A DNA stretch of 64,000 nucleotides, from NCBI GenBank assembly GCA_005503215.1, contig SCNS01000002.1, positions 186,001-250,000 of the forward strand, given 5' to 3'. Shown one piece after another: positions 53,483-61,271 of the stretch. A program made the translations under genes and the position numbers. Every line of letters starts with the position of its first letter. Within the stretch, counting starts at the first letter, position 1. The notes under the pieces were generated by a model. The model worked only from the letters and a program-made list of their open reading frames with translations. It was not told where the DNA came from and did no database searches. This stretch comes from Sphingomonadaceae bacterium 3R27C6 (GTDB lineage Bacteria > Pseudomonadota > Alphaproteobacteria > Sphingomonadales > Sphingomonadaceae).

Positions 53483-55166
53483 CGGCCTGCGGCGATGCCT
53501 CGGGTATCTCGACCTCGCCCGCCGTACCGATCGAGCGATCGACCAGCCCCGACCGCATCATCCACCAGAAGATCAGGATGCCGGGAACCGCCAATGCGGT
53601 GGTCAGCAGATAGAAATCGACATAGCCGAACTGTTCGATCAGCTTGCCCGCGCTGGTCCCGGTGAGGAACCGCCCGAGAATACTCGCGGCGGCCGAGAAA
53701 AGCGCGAAATGGGTCGCGGTAAAGCGCAGGTCGGCCAGCGCCGACAGATAGGCGACAACGCAGACGCCGCCGATCCCGCTGGCAAAATTCTCGAACCCGA
53801 TCGCGCCGGCCATGCCCCAATTGCTGTGCCCGGCGGCGGCAAGGCCCGCAAAGCTGAAATTCGAAATCGCCATCAGGACAAGGCTGAGCAGCACCGACTT
53901 TTTCATACCCAGCCGCGCGTAGATGATGCCGCCGACGAACACGCCGGCAAGCAGCGCCCAGAACCCCAGACCGACATCGTAAAAGGCGATTTCGTCGTTG
54001 GTGTAGCCGAGGTCCTCGAACAAGAGCCGGAAGGTCAGGTTGGCGAGCGTGTCGCCGATCTTGTGCAACAGCAGAAAGAAGAGGATCAGGATCGCCCCCT
54101 CGCGCGAGAAAAACTCCGCCAGCGGTCCGACGGCGCCCTTGTCGGCTGCCTGACCCGCACGCGACTTGGTCGGCAAGGCGACCAGCGCCCCGATGACGAG
54201 CGCGCCCACGGCAAGCACCACCCAAAGCAGCGTCGACCCGACATAGGCCGCGATCGTCCCCCAATCCGCCGCCAGCACGGCGACCAGCGCCAGCGCCGGC
54301 AGCGCGATGATCCAGTTGATGTGCCCGCTCCACCCGATGTCGCGGGCGCGCCGGGCACTCAGGTCGAACAACGGGAACAAATATCCGACAAGCACCATCA
54401 GCGTCAGGATATCGACGCCAAGCCACTGGTCGATCTGCCGCGCGATCAGGAAGGCGACCGGGAAGCTGCCGATGAAGAGCGCATAATGCGCACGCGACAG
54501 GAACGCGGGCCAATGGCGCTCGATCTTGCGTTCGGGCTCGCCCATCACCAACCCGGTGATGATTGCCGGGAGGACCAGCGCGGCGCAGACCATATAGGCA
54601 GCGCCCCAACCGGCGCGTTCGGCGACGACCAATGCCAGGGCGCCCGCCACCGCCGCACCGATGCGCCAGCCATATTGCGACATGCCCGAACCCGTGCCCA
54701 ATTGTTCGGGCGCCAGCAGCTCGATTCGATAGGCGTCGATCACGATGTCATAGGTCGCGCCGGCAAGCCCGACCGCGATCGCCGCGAGCGCGACGACCGC
54801 CAGCGAAGCCTTCGGATCGAGGTTGCCCAGTACCGACACAGCGACGAAAACAAGCGCGCCGACAAGGATCAGCCACGATCGCCGCTGGCCGATCCGCCCG
54901 AGGACCGGGATGCGGAACCGGTCGATCGCGGGTGCCCACGCCCATTTCAGATTATAAGCGAGAAAGGTCAGCGCAAAGGCGGTGACGGATGACTTCTCGA
55001 TCCCGTCCTGTGCGAGGCGCGTCGTCAGCGTCGCGCCGATCATCGCGAACGGGAAACCCGACGATATACCAAGGAACAGCGCAGCCAGAGGCGCGGGCTC
55101 CAGATAGGGACGCAGACTGTCGCGCCACCCCTTCGGTGCCGGCATCGCCGCATCTGTCGCCATCAT
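53454..55166 (-). CDS. ampG: AmpG-type muropeptide permease (MFS)
   Basis: A 570-residue inner-membrane transporter with about 14 predicted helices. The opening PYLEPAPLAALFLGISSGFPFAMIGATLTTRLAQDGI and the TDGYFP-like charged loop FRIPVLGRIGQRRSWLI are AmpG hallmarks; AmpG imports anhydro-muropeptides during wall recycling. The charged SREGAILILFFLLLHKIGDTL segment is a long middle stretch. ATG 55166 or 55163 starts the gene behind GGGGGAAT. Its 3' end overlaps folC by 29 bases tail to tail. Confidence 0.9.
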   Translation of the reverse strand: MMATDAAMPAPKGWRDSLRPYLEPAPLAALFLGISSGFPFAMIGATLTTRLAQDGIEKSSVTAFALTFLAYNLKWAWAPAIDRFRIPVLGRIGQRRSWLILVGALVFVAVSVLGNLDPKASLAVVALAAIAVGLAGATYDIVIDAYRIELLAPEQLGTGSGMSQYGWRIGAAVAGALALVVAERAGWGAAYMVCAALVLPAIITGLVMGEPERKIERHWPAFLSRAHYALFIGSFPVAFLIARQIDQWLGVDILTLMVLVGYLFPLFDLSARRARDIGWSGHINWIIALPALALVAVLAADWGTIAAYVGSTLLWVVLAVGALVIGALVALPTKSRAGQAADKGAVGPLAEFFSREGAILILFFLLLHKIGDTLANLTFRLLFEDLGYTNDEIAFYDVGLGFWALLAGVFVGGIIYARLGMKKSVLLSLVLMAISNFSFAGLAAAGHSNWGMAGAIGFENFASGIGGVCVVAYLSALADLRFTATHFALFSAAASILGRFLTGTSAGKLIEQFGYVDFYLLTTALAVPGILIFWWMMRSGLVDRSIGTAGEVEIPEASPQAVSPETAGSR

Positions 55167-55287
55167 ATTCCCCCTTTTGGACCTGTGACGGGCCGCGGCC
55201 CGTCATATCTTGGCCTAAAGCGTTGGGGACAAATTGGAAGCGGCTAATTGGCTGCCGATCCGCCGTGCGCGGTCGGTCCGTCGCATC

Positions 55288-55725
55288 TCACGCCGCTTCG
55301 GGACGCCAAAAGGTCGTGAGGCCGCTGACCTTGCGCGGCGCCTGGTTTTTGCACGCCATCGTCTCGACCGCGCGCAGCGCCGCGACGAGCGCCGAGGCGC
55401 TGTGCGGCTTGCCGAGGCAGGCGACCGCGATGTCGGCGCCGTCCTCGGGACATTGGCCGGTCACCAGCAGCACGGCGATGCCGCGATCGCGCGCCAGCCG
55501 GGCGACTTCACGCCCCGTCATATGTCCGGCAAGGCCAAGGTCCAGAACGATCGCATCGATCGGCTCGGCGGCCATGATCGCCACCGCGGCCTCGCCCGAA
55601 TCGACCGTTGCGACGATGTCGTACCCGCCGAGTTTCAGCGTGTGCTCATTGTCGAACGCGGTCAGCGGATCATCCTCGATGATCAGCAACCGCTTGATAC
55701 AGGACGGGCGGTGGGCGAAGAGCAT
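55288..55725 (-). CDS. Single-domain response regulator (receiver only)
   Basis: A 145-residue CheY-like receiver. The acid pocket is EDD at about 16-18 (LLIIEDDPLTAF), the phospho-acceptor aspartate is in IVLDLGLAGHMTG, and the conserved Lys is in CLGKPHSASAL. A hydrophobic/aromatic switch residue is not the usual threonine/tyrosine pair. ATG 55725 follows GGGAG; longer frames exist but lack support. There is no output domain or kinase nearby, so it is a phosphorelay or protein-binding module. The C-terminal tail (QAPRKVSGLTTFWRPEAA) is extra. Confidence 0.85.
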   Translation of the reverse strand: MLFAHRPSCIKRLLIIEDDPLTAFDNEHTLKLGGYDIVATVDSGEAAVAIMAAEPIDAIVLDLGLAGHMTGREVARLARDRGIAVLLVTGQCPEDGADIAVACLGKPHSASALVAALRAVETMACKNQAPRKVSGLTTFWRPEAA

Positions 55726-55880
55726 GATGACTCCCTTTAACATCGCCATGACTCGCTCCGCGCCGTCCTGCAAGATCGCTTCTGCTTGCCATCGACGAAG
55801 CGGGTCTTTTCCGGCTATGAGCGTGATCACAACGCAACACTATTTTCCCGAATAACGACAAGAAAGTCGCATCTGTTCCC

Positions 55881-56741
55881 ATGAGCACACGCCGCCCACC
55901 CCGCCCCGCGCCCCGCTCGGCGTCGAAAACCCCTGGCGATCGCGACGCACCCAAAGGCCGCCGCGCCGCACGCGGCGCCGCAACCGCGCTCAAAACCAAA
56001 CCAGCCGAGGCCGAGCGCGAGGACGGACCGCAGCGCATCGCCAAGCTGCTCGCGCGCGCCGGCGTCGGCTCGCGCCGCGACGTCGAACGGATGGTCGAGG
56101 AGGGGCGCATCGCGCTCAACGGCCAGGTCATCGTCCATCCCGCCCCGCTGCTCACCTCGCTCGAAGGATTGACCGTCGACGGCAACCCCGTTGCCAAGCC
56201 CGTCTCGACGCGCCTCTACCGCTTCAACAAGCCCGCGGGCTGCATCACCGCAGCGCGCGATCCCAAGGGACGCAAGACGATCTATGACCTGCTGCCGAAG
56301 GACCTTCCGCGCCTGATGCCCGTCGGCCGTCTCGACTATAATACCGAAGGCCTGCTGCTCCTCACCAACGATGGCGAATTCAAACGCCAGCTCGAACTGC
56401 CCGCGAGCGGGGTCGAGCGCACCTATCGCGCGCGCGCCTTCGGCGACATCAGCCAGGCGCAGCTAGAGGAGCTGGCGATGGGGATCGAGATCGACGGCGT
56501 CCGCTACGGCAAGATCGACGCCAACCTCGAGCGCCGCACGGGCCGCAACCAGTGGGTCGAAATGACGCTGACCGAAGGCAAGAACCGCGAAGTCCGCAAG
56601 GTGCTCGAGCATTTCGGCCTGCAGGTCAGCCGTCTGATCCGCACCCGTTACGGCGCGTTCGAACTCGGCGGCATGCCGCTCGGCGCGGTCGATGTCGTGC
56701 CGCGCGACGAATTGTTCAAATTCCGGCGGCACCTCGGCTGA
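55881..56741 (+). CDS. rluB: 23S rRNA pseudouridine synthase, RluB/RsuA type
   Basis: A 286-residue enzyme of the RsuA family. A basic Pro/Arg-rich tail (1-45) leads to an S4 RNA-binding domain (QRIAKLLARAGVGSRRDVERMVEEGRIALNG, about 50-110) and the pseudouridine synthase core with the catalytic aspartate in PVGRLDYNTEGLLLLTNDG. The last motif GKNREVRKVLEHFGLQVSRLIRTRYG matches RluB. The stop and the rsmD start share one base (TGATG). Confidence 0.9.
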   Translation: MSTRRPPRPAPRSASKTPGDRDAPKGRRAARGAATALKTKPAEAEREDGPQRIAKLLARAGVGSRRDVERMVEEGRIALNGQVIVHPAPLLTSLEGLTVDGNPVAKPVSTRLYRFNKPAGCITAARDPKGRKTIYDLLPKDLPRLMPVGRLDYNTEGLLLLTNDGEFKRQLELPASGVERTYRARAFGDISQAQLEELAMGIEIDGVRYGKIDANLERRTGRNQWVEMTLTEGKNREVRKVLEHFGLQVSRLIRTRYGAFELGGMPLGAVDVVPRDELFKFRRHLG

Positions 56742-57283
56742 TGCGCGTCATCGCTGGCGAATGGCGTGGCCGCAAGCTGCTCGCGCCCAAGAATGACGCG
56801 ACGCGCCCGACCGCCGACCGCACGCGCGAGACGCTCTTCTCGATGCTGACGAGCCGCGTCGGCAGTTTCGAGGGGCTTGTCGTCGCCGATCTCTTCGCGG
56901 GGTCGGGCGCGCTCGGGATCGAGGCGCTGTCGCGCGGCGCCGAACAATGCTTGTTCGCTGAGCAGGATCGCGACGCGCTCGATGTGTTGCGCAAGAATCT
57001 CAGCGCATTAGAGGCCACCACACGCGCCGACATCCGCGCCGGCTCGGTGATGAGCCTCGGCCCCGCCAAGCGCACCTATGACCTGCTGTTGCTCGACGCG
57101 CCCTACGATACCGGAGCGGGCAGCGTCGCGCTCGACAAGCTGGGCCGGCTCGGCTGGATCGGCCCCGACAGCTGGGTGTCGATCGAGACCGCGCACAATG
57201 AAACAGTCGACGTCGCGGGTTTCGAAATCGATACCGACCGCAAGGTCGGCAAGGCAAAACTCACGCTGCTCAGGCGCGCGTAG
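56741..57283 (+). CDS. rsmD: 16S rRNA (guanine966-N2)-methyltransferase
   Basis: A 180-residue SAM-dependent methyltransferase of ribosome assembly. It shows MRVIAGEWRGRKLLAPKNDATRPTADRTRETLFS, the SAM loop VVADLFAGSGALGIEALSRGA and a catalytic DAPY motif (LLLLDAPYDTG). The DPPF/DPPY usual for the family is DAPY here. It is coupled to rluB by a 1-base overlap and converges with an MHS transporter gene, overlapping it by 14 bases. Confidence 0.94.
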   Translation: MRVIAGEWRGRKLLAPKNDATRPTADRTRETLFSMLTSRVGSFEGLVVADLFAGSGALGIEALSRGAEQCLFAEQDRDALDVLRKNLSALEATTRADIRAGSVMSLGPAKRTYDLLLLDAPYDTGAGSVALDKLGRLGWIGPDSWVSIETAHNETVDVAGFEIDTDRKVGKAKLTLLRRA

Positions 57284-58544
57284 CCGCGTCCTTCCGCACC
57301 ATCAGCAGCCCGAGCCAGCTGACGATCCCGGCGAGCGCGAGGTAGAGCCCCACCACGGCCGTCCCGCCGCGCTCGGCGAGTGCCTGCGCGATAATCGGCG
57401 CCATCGCGCCACCGATGATTCCGCCGGCGTTGAACGCGATCGAGGCGCCCGTATAGCGCACGCGAACGGGGAACAGCTCGGTGAGCCAGCTACCGAGCGG
57501 GCCATAGACCAGTCCCATCACGAACAGCGCAGCCGCGAGCCCGAGGAAGATCATCAGCCAGCTTCCCGACGCCAACGACGGGCCGAACAGGAAGCCGACC
57601 AGTATCGTCGCGCCGCAGCCCCAGGTCAGCACGCGCTGCGCGCTCGACGCGTCGCTCCAATAGCCCGCAAAGACGATCCCAACCGCCATGAACAGGATGG
57701 CGCCAAGCTGGATCAGCAGAAATTGTTCCTTTGGATAACCGAGCGTGGTCGTCCCGTGCGCCAGCGCGAAGCTGGTCGCGAGGTAGAAGATCGCAAAGCA
57801 GGCGACGACCGCAAAGGTGCCGGCAAGCGTCGCCACCAGATGGTGCCGGAACAGCTCGCCCAGCGGCACCGCGACGGGCGCCTCCTTCTCCAGCGCCGCG
57901 GCAAAATCCGGCGTCTCGCCGATCTTGAGCCGCACCCACAGCCCCAGCCCGACGAGCACCGCCGACAGGAGGAACGGAATACGCCAGCCCCATGCCGCAA
58001 AATCGGCATCGCTGAGGCCCAGCCCGAGTAACAGGAACAGGCCGTTCGCCGCGATGAAACCCACCGGCGCCCCCAATTGCGGGAACATCCCAAAGCGCGA
58101 TTTCCATCCCGGCGGGGCATTCTCGACCGCCAGCAGCGCCGCCCCGCCCCATTCGCCCCCGAGCCCGAAGCCCTGCCCAAAGCGCAGGATGCAAAGCAGC
58201 AACGGCGCAACCCAGCCGACCATCGCATAGGTCGGCAGAAAGGCGATCAGCAGCGTCGACGCGCCCATCAGCATCAGCGAAGCGACAAGCGTCGACTTGC
58301 GCCCGATCCGGTCGCCGTAATGGCCGAAGACGATCGCCCCGACCGGCCGCGCAAAGAAAGCGAGGCCAAAGGTCATGAAGCTATACATCAGCTGCGCCGA
58401 TGCGGACTCGGCCGGAAAGAAGAGCGGCCCGAACACGAGCGCGGCCGCGGTGCCGTAGATATAGAAATCATAGAATTCGACCGCGGTGCCGACGAGGCTC
58501 GCGGTCAAGATGCGCCGATGCGCGCGATAGGGTGCCAGATCCAC
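57270..58544 (-). CDS. MHS-family MFS transporter
   Basis: A 424-residue 12-helix major-facilitator protein of the metabolite:proton symporter family. The first-helix EFYDFYIYGTAAALVFGPLFFP, the loop GHYGDRIGRKSTLVASLMLMG and RFGQGFGLGGEWGGAALLAVE are MHS signatures; relatives carry shikimate, proline/betaine or alpha-ketoglutarate, so the substrate is unknown. Its 3' end overlaps rsmD by 14 bases. A short hairpin separates it from the gene after it. Confidence 0.92.
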   Translation of the reverse strand: MDLAPYRAHRRILTASLVGTAVEFYDFYIYGTAAALVFGPLFFPAESASAQLMYSFMTFGLAFFARPVGAIVFGHYGDRIGRKSTLVASLMLMGASTLLIAFLPTYAMVGWVAPLLLCILRFGQGFGLGGEWGGAALLAVENAPPGWKSRFGMFPQLGAPVGFIAANGLFLLLGLGLSDADFAAWGWRIPFLLSAVLVGLGLWVRLKIGETPDFAAALEKEAPVAVPLGELFRHHLVATLAGTFAVVACFAIFYLATSFALAHGTTTLGYPKEQFLLIQLGAILFMAVGIVFAGYWSDASSAQRVLTWGCGATILVGFLFGPSLASGSWLMIFLGLAAALFVMGLVYGPLGSWLTELFPVRVRYTGASIAFNAGGIIGGAMAPIIAQALAERGGTAVVGLYLALAGIVSWLGLLMVRKDAATRA

Positions 58545-58590
58545 GGTGAACGCCTTTCGATATCGGCGCCGCTTTGAACGCGTTCCCCGG

Positions 58591-58606
58591 TCCGGCGCAA
58601 GCCGGA
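58591..58606 (-). terminator. Small hairpin downstream of rlpA
   Basis: TCCGGC-GCAA-GCCGGA makes a 6-bp stem between rlpA and the MHS gene on the minus strand. No T-run follows, so termination is weak at best. Confidence 0.35.
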
Positions 58607-58617
58607 ATGCGCTCCGC

Positions 58618-59184
58618 CTAGCGCCCCTTCACCGGAAGCTGTGCCCGAAGCCGTTGTAGTTCCTGCCCCGACAAAGGCTGGAGCCCCTTGGCGGGTTTGC
58701 CCTCGCGAAGCCGTTTGCGGTCCTTTTCCGACGGTTCGACCCGGCGCACGCGCACCGGGGCGTGGCCCTGTGCCTTGATACCGAGCTCTTCGGCCGCGCC
58801 GCGCGAGAGGTCGATGATCCGACCCAGCGCAAATGGTCCGCGATCGTTGACGCGCACGATGACGCGGCGCCCTGTGTCGAGCGCGGTCACCTCGACATAG
58901 GTCGGCAAAGGCAGCGTCGTGTGTGCCGCGGTGATCCAGCCCGGGCGGAATTGTTCGCCATTAGCGGTGCGGTTGCCGGACTCGCTCCCGTACCAGCTGG
59001 CATAGCCGACCGCGTCATAGCCAGGGGCGGCGGCGGGCACATAGGTCGTGCCGCGGATAGAATAGGCTGGCCCAATCCGGACCGGCGCGTCGGCTACGGG
59101 CCGGAAATTGCCGCCGGCACAGGCCGAAAGAATCGAAATCACCGCGGCGGCGCTCGCCAGCCGGATTGTGGGATATGCGTGCAT
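58618..59184 (-). CDS. rlpA: RlpA-like septal-ring lytic transglycosylase family lipoprotein
   Basis: A 188-residue lipoprotein with a lipobox LSAC (cysteine at about 22) and a double-psi beta-barrel domain (about 55-150). The hallmarks are GYASWYGSESGNRTANGE, ITAAHTTLPLPTYVEV and VIVRVNDRGPFALGRIIDLSRGAAE, all present and in order. RlpA from Pseudomonas cuts peptidoglycan strands lacking stem peptides. This protein lacks the SPOR domain that places RlpA at the septum, so its location may differ. It lies 71 bases after the map gene on the same strand. Confidence 0.92.
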   Translation of the reverse strand: MHAYPTIRLASAAAVISILSACAGGNFRPVADAPVRIGPAYSIRGTTYVPAAAPGYDAVGYASWYGSESGNRTANGEQFRPGWITAAHTTLPLPTYVEVTALDTGRRVIVRVNDRGPFALGRIIDLSRGAAEELGIKAQGHAPVRVRRVEPSEKDRKRLREGKPAKGLQPLSGQELQRLRAQLPVKGR

Positions 59185-59255
59185 CGCCCGACCGTAGATG
59201 CGGAGAATGTCGAGATAAAGTCCCGACCGTCGCTAAAAGACGGCCATTGGAGACA

Positions 59256-60035
59256 TTACCCCCGCCGTTCCAGCATCGGCGTCTCGTCGCGGCGCAGCGT
59301 CAGGACCTCGACGCCACCGCCCGTCACCGCGACCGTATGCTCGAATTGAGCGGAGAGTTTGCGGTCGTTGGTCACGACGGTCCATCCGTCGCGTGCCGTC
59401 GTAACCTTGCGGGTGCCCTGGTTCACCATCGGCTCGATGGTAAAGACCATGCCCTCGCGCAGCTTCAGGCCCGTTCCCGGCCGTCCGTAATTAAGCACCT
59501 GCGGCTCCTCGTGCATCTCGCGGCCGATGCCGTGCCCACAATATTCACGCACGACCGAATAGCCGTTCTTTTTGGCATGCCGCTCGATCGCGAAGCCGAT
59601 GTCTCCCAGATGTGCCCCGGGGCGCACCCGGCCGATGCCCTTCCACATGGCCTCCTGCGCGACGCGCGCCAGCCGCCTTGCCGCCGGCGGAACATCGCCC
59701 ACCAGATAGGTCTTGCTCGAATCGGCAATGAAGCCGCTCTTTTCGAGCGTGATGTCGAGGTTGATGATGTCACCGTCGCGGATGATCTCGTCCGGATCGG
59801 GCACGCCGTGACAGACGACATGGTTGATCGAGCAGTTCAGGACATATTTGAAGCCATACTGTCCCTTGCTCGCCGGACGCGCGGCAAGGTCGACGCTGAT
59901 GAAGCGATCGACGAGGTCATTGATTTGCATCGTCGACATGCCGGCCAGGTCCAGCCCGTCCAGCATCTCGAAAACCGACGCCAGCAGCTTGCCCGATACG
60001 CGCATCAGCGCCAGTTCGTCCGAGGTCTTGACCAT
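59256..60035 (-). CDS. map: Type I methionine aminopeptidase
   Basis: A 259-residue enzyme that removes the initial methionine from new proteins. All five metal ligands can be placed: Asp in NLDITLEKSG, Asp in IADSSKTYL, His in GHGIGREMHEEPQVLNYG, Glu in FTIEPMV and Glu in QFEHTVAVTGGG, and the pocket motif is INHVVCHGVPD. ATG 60035 (MVKTSDELALM) is chosen by family start. It overlaps the end of the ParD-like gene by 31 bases and shares its promoter, so it is not in the usual rpsB-tsf or secY setting. Since map is essential and often duplicated, this may be a second copy. Confidence 0.95.
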   Translation of the reverse strand: MVKTSDELALMRVSGKLLASVFEMLDGLDLAGMSTMQINDLVDRFISVDLAARPASKGQYGFKYVLNCSINHVVCHGVPDPDEIIRDGDIINLDITLEKSGFIADSSKTYLVGDVPPAARRLARVAQEAMWKGIGRVRPGAHLGDIGFAIERHAKKNGYSVVREYCGHGIGREMHEEPQVLNYGRPGTGLKLREGMVFTIEPMVNQGTRKVTTARDGWTVVTNDRKLSAQFEHTVAVTGGGVEVLTLRRDETPMLERRG

Positions 60036-60244
60036 GTCAGGCCGGCGGCCACATCCACAAGGCGCACCTGCGCCGCAACGAGTTGCGACTGCACGATATC
60101 GTTGAAGGACAGGGTCGGATTGGCTTCGGCCAGCATGCCGATCTTCATCCAGAACTCGGCCTGCGCATTGATCGACCGGCACATCACCGTGCTGGCCCGC
60201 CGCGCTTCCTCATGCAGGTCGTCGTCGATTTTCACAATGCCCAT
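60005..60244 (-). CDS. ParD-like antitoxin-family protein coupled to map
   Basis: A 79-residue protein, GIVKIDDDLHEEARRASTVM at the start, with the ribbon-helix-helix-like pattern of the ParD-like family, followed by AQAEFWMKIGMLAEANPTLSFNDIVQ. Such proteins usually act as DNA-binding antitoxins and repress their own promoter. No ParE toxin gene is present; instead the gene runs into a methionine aminopeptidase gene, which it overlaps by 31 bases. A palindromic operator overlaps its promoter. The relation to map is an open question. Confidence 0.78.
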   Translation of the reverse strand: MGIVKIDDDLHEEARRASTVMCRSINAQAEFWMKIGMLAEANPTLSFNDIVQSQLVAAQVRLVDVAAGLTWSRPRTNWR

Positions 60245-60268
60245 GGGCTTCTCTTCCAGTTGACCAAT

Positions 60269-60292
60269 ATACGAATCATATATGGTTCGTAT
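60269..60292. promoter_or_regulatory. 24-bp palindromic operator of the ParD-like/map unit
   Basis: ATACGAA at 60269-60275 pairs with TTCGTAT at 60286-60292, and the centre ATATAT is self-complementary; only one position pair in the 24 bases is not symmetric. It overlaps the -10 of the minus-strand promoter, 25 bases before the ParD-like start, as expected of an autorepressor site. Confidence 0.75.
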
Positions 60293-60305
60293 GCGCTTCG
60301 GTCAA
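60277..60305 (-). promoter_or_regulatory. Promoter of the ParD-like/map unit
   Basis: On the minus strand TTGACC (60305-60300) and TATATG (60282-60277) are exactly 17 bases apart. An outer TTGACC also occurs on the plus strand at 60260-60265, so the region reads as two back-to-back -35-like hexamers flanking one operator and may also serve the DUF2520 gene on the other side. Confidence 0.7.
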
Positions 60306-60376
60306 TCGAAAGCCGTGACGACAGAGGCCCGTTCGCTACATTGGCGAAACCGCTGCCGACACGTTACAGCGCTGGC

Positions 60377-61261
60377 ATGGACAATCCCCCATCCCGTCAG
60401 TTCGGCATCATCGGCGCGGGCCGCGTCGCGCAGGCGCTCGCCATCGCGTTCGCAGCGCATTCGGCCGCCCCGCCGCTGCTCTGGAGCCGCTCCCCCGAAA
60501 GCGCGCGCGCTGCCGCGGCGCGGGTCGGCTGTGCCGACGTCGCCGCGGGTGCCGATCGCGTGATGGCCGCGTGCGATATCATCGCTATCGCGGTGTCGGA
60601 CGACGCCTTGGCAGAGGTCGCCTCTGACATTGGAAAGATGCTGCCGACGGGCGGCACGCCCTTCGTCTTCCACGTCAGCGGACGCAGCGGCGCGGCGATT
60701 CTCGAACCCGTCCGCGCGGCGGGAGGACTGACGGCGGCGGTGCATCCCGCGATGACCTTCACCGTACACCCCGAAAGCGGGGCGCGGCGCATGGCCGGGG
60801 CGCGGTTCGCGATCACCGGCTCGACACCCGAAGCCACCGGTCAGGCCAAACATATAGTGGGCCTGTTGAACGGCGTCGCCGTCGAAATCGCCGAGGAGCA
60901 GCGCGCGCTCTATCACGCCGCATTGTGCCATGCGTCCAACCATCTGGTGACGCTGATCGCCGGTGCATCGGACGCGCTGGCCGACGCCGGGGTCGACGAT
61001 CCGGCGGCGCTGCTCGCTCCGCTTGTCCGGGCCGCGCTGGAAAACAGTCTCGATCAGGGTTTTGCAGGTTTATCGGGGCCGTTGCTACGCGGAGATGACC
61101 GGACGATAAGCGACCATATCGACGCGCTCGCCGCCTATTCGCCGAAGCTTCTGCCCGCGTATCGCGCGATGGCGCTCGCCACGATCGACGAGTTGAGGCG
61201 CACCGGAACGGGCGCTTCCTCTCGCCTCACCGCACTGGACAGCCTGCTCGCTGTTCCCTAA
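60377..61261 (+). CDS. Rossmann-like / DUF2520 dehydrogenase-like protein
   Basis: A 294-residue protein with a Rossmann NAD(P) fold (FGIIGAGRVAQALAIAFAAH, residues about 9-28; IIAIAVSDDALAEVA) and a 6-phosphogluconate-dehydrogenase-like C-terminal helical domain (DUF2520), containing YHAALCHASNHLVTLIAGASDALADAGV. The family is common in bacteria near panB/panC or biosynthetic genes, and its reaction is not known. ATG 60377 is chosen by the GxGxxx start. uvrD follows 10 bases after the stop. Confidence 0.88.
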   Translation: MDNPPSRQFGIIGAGRVAQALAIAFAAHSAAPPLLWSRSPESARAAAARVGCADVAAGADRVMAACDIIAIAVSDDALAEVASDIGKMLPTGGTPFVFHVSGRSGAAILEPVRAAGGLTAAVHPAMTFTVHPESGARRMAGARFAITGSTPEATGQAKHIVGLLNGVAVEIAEEQRALYHAALCHASNHLVTLIAGASDALADAGVDDPAALLAPLVRAALENSLDQGFAGLSGPLLRGDDRTISDHIDALAAYSPKLLPAYRAMALATIDELRRTGTGASSRLTALDSLLAVP

Positions 61262-61271
61262 TCGTTCGCGC

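Noticed and set aside
60005..60244. A standard ParDE toxin-antitoxin pair
   Set aside because: No ParE-like toxin frame lies upstream or downstream; the next gene is map.
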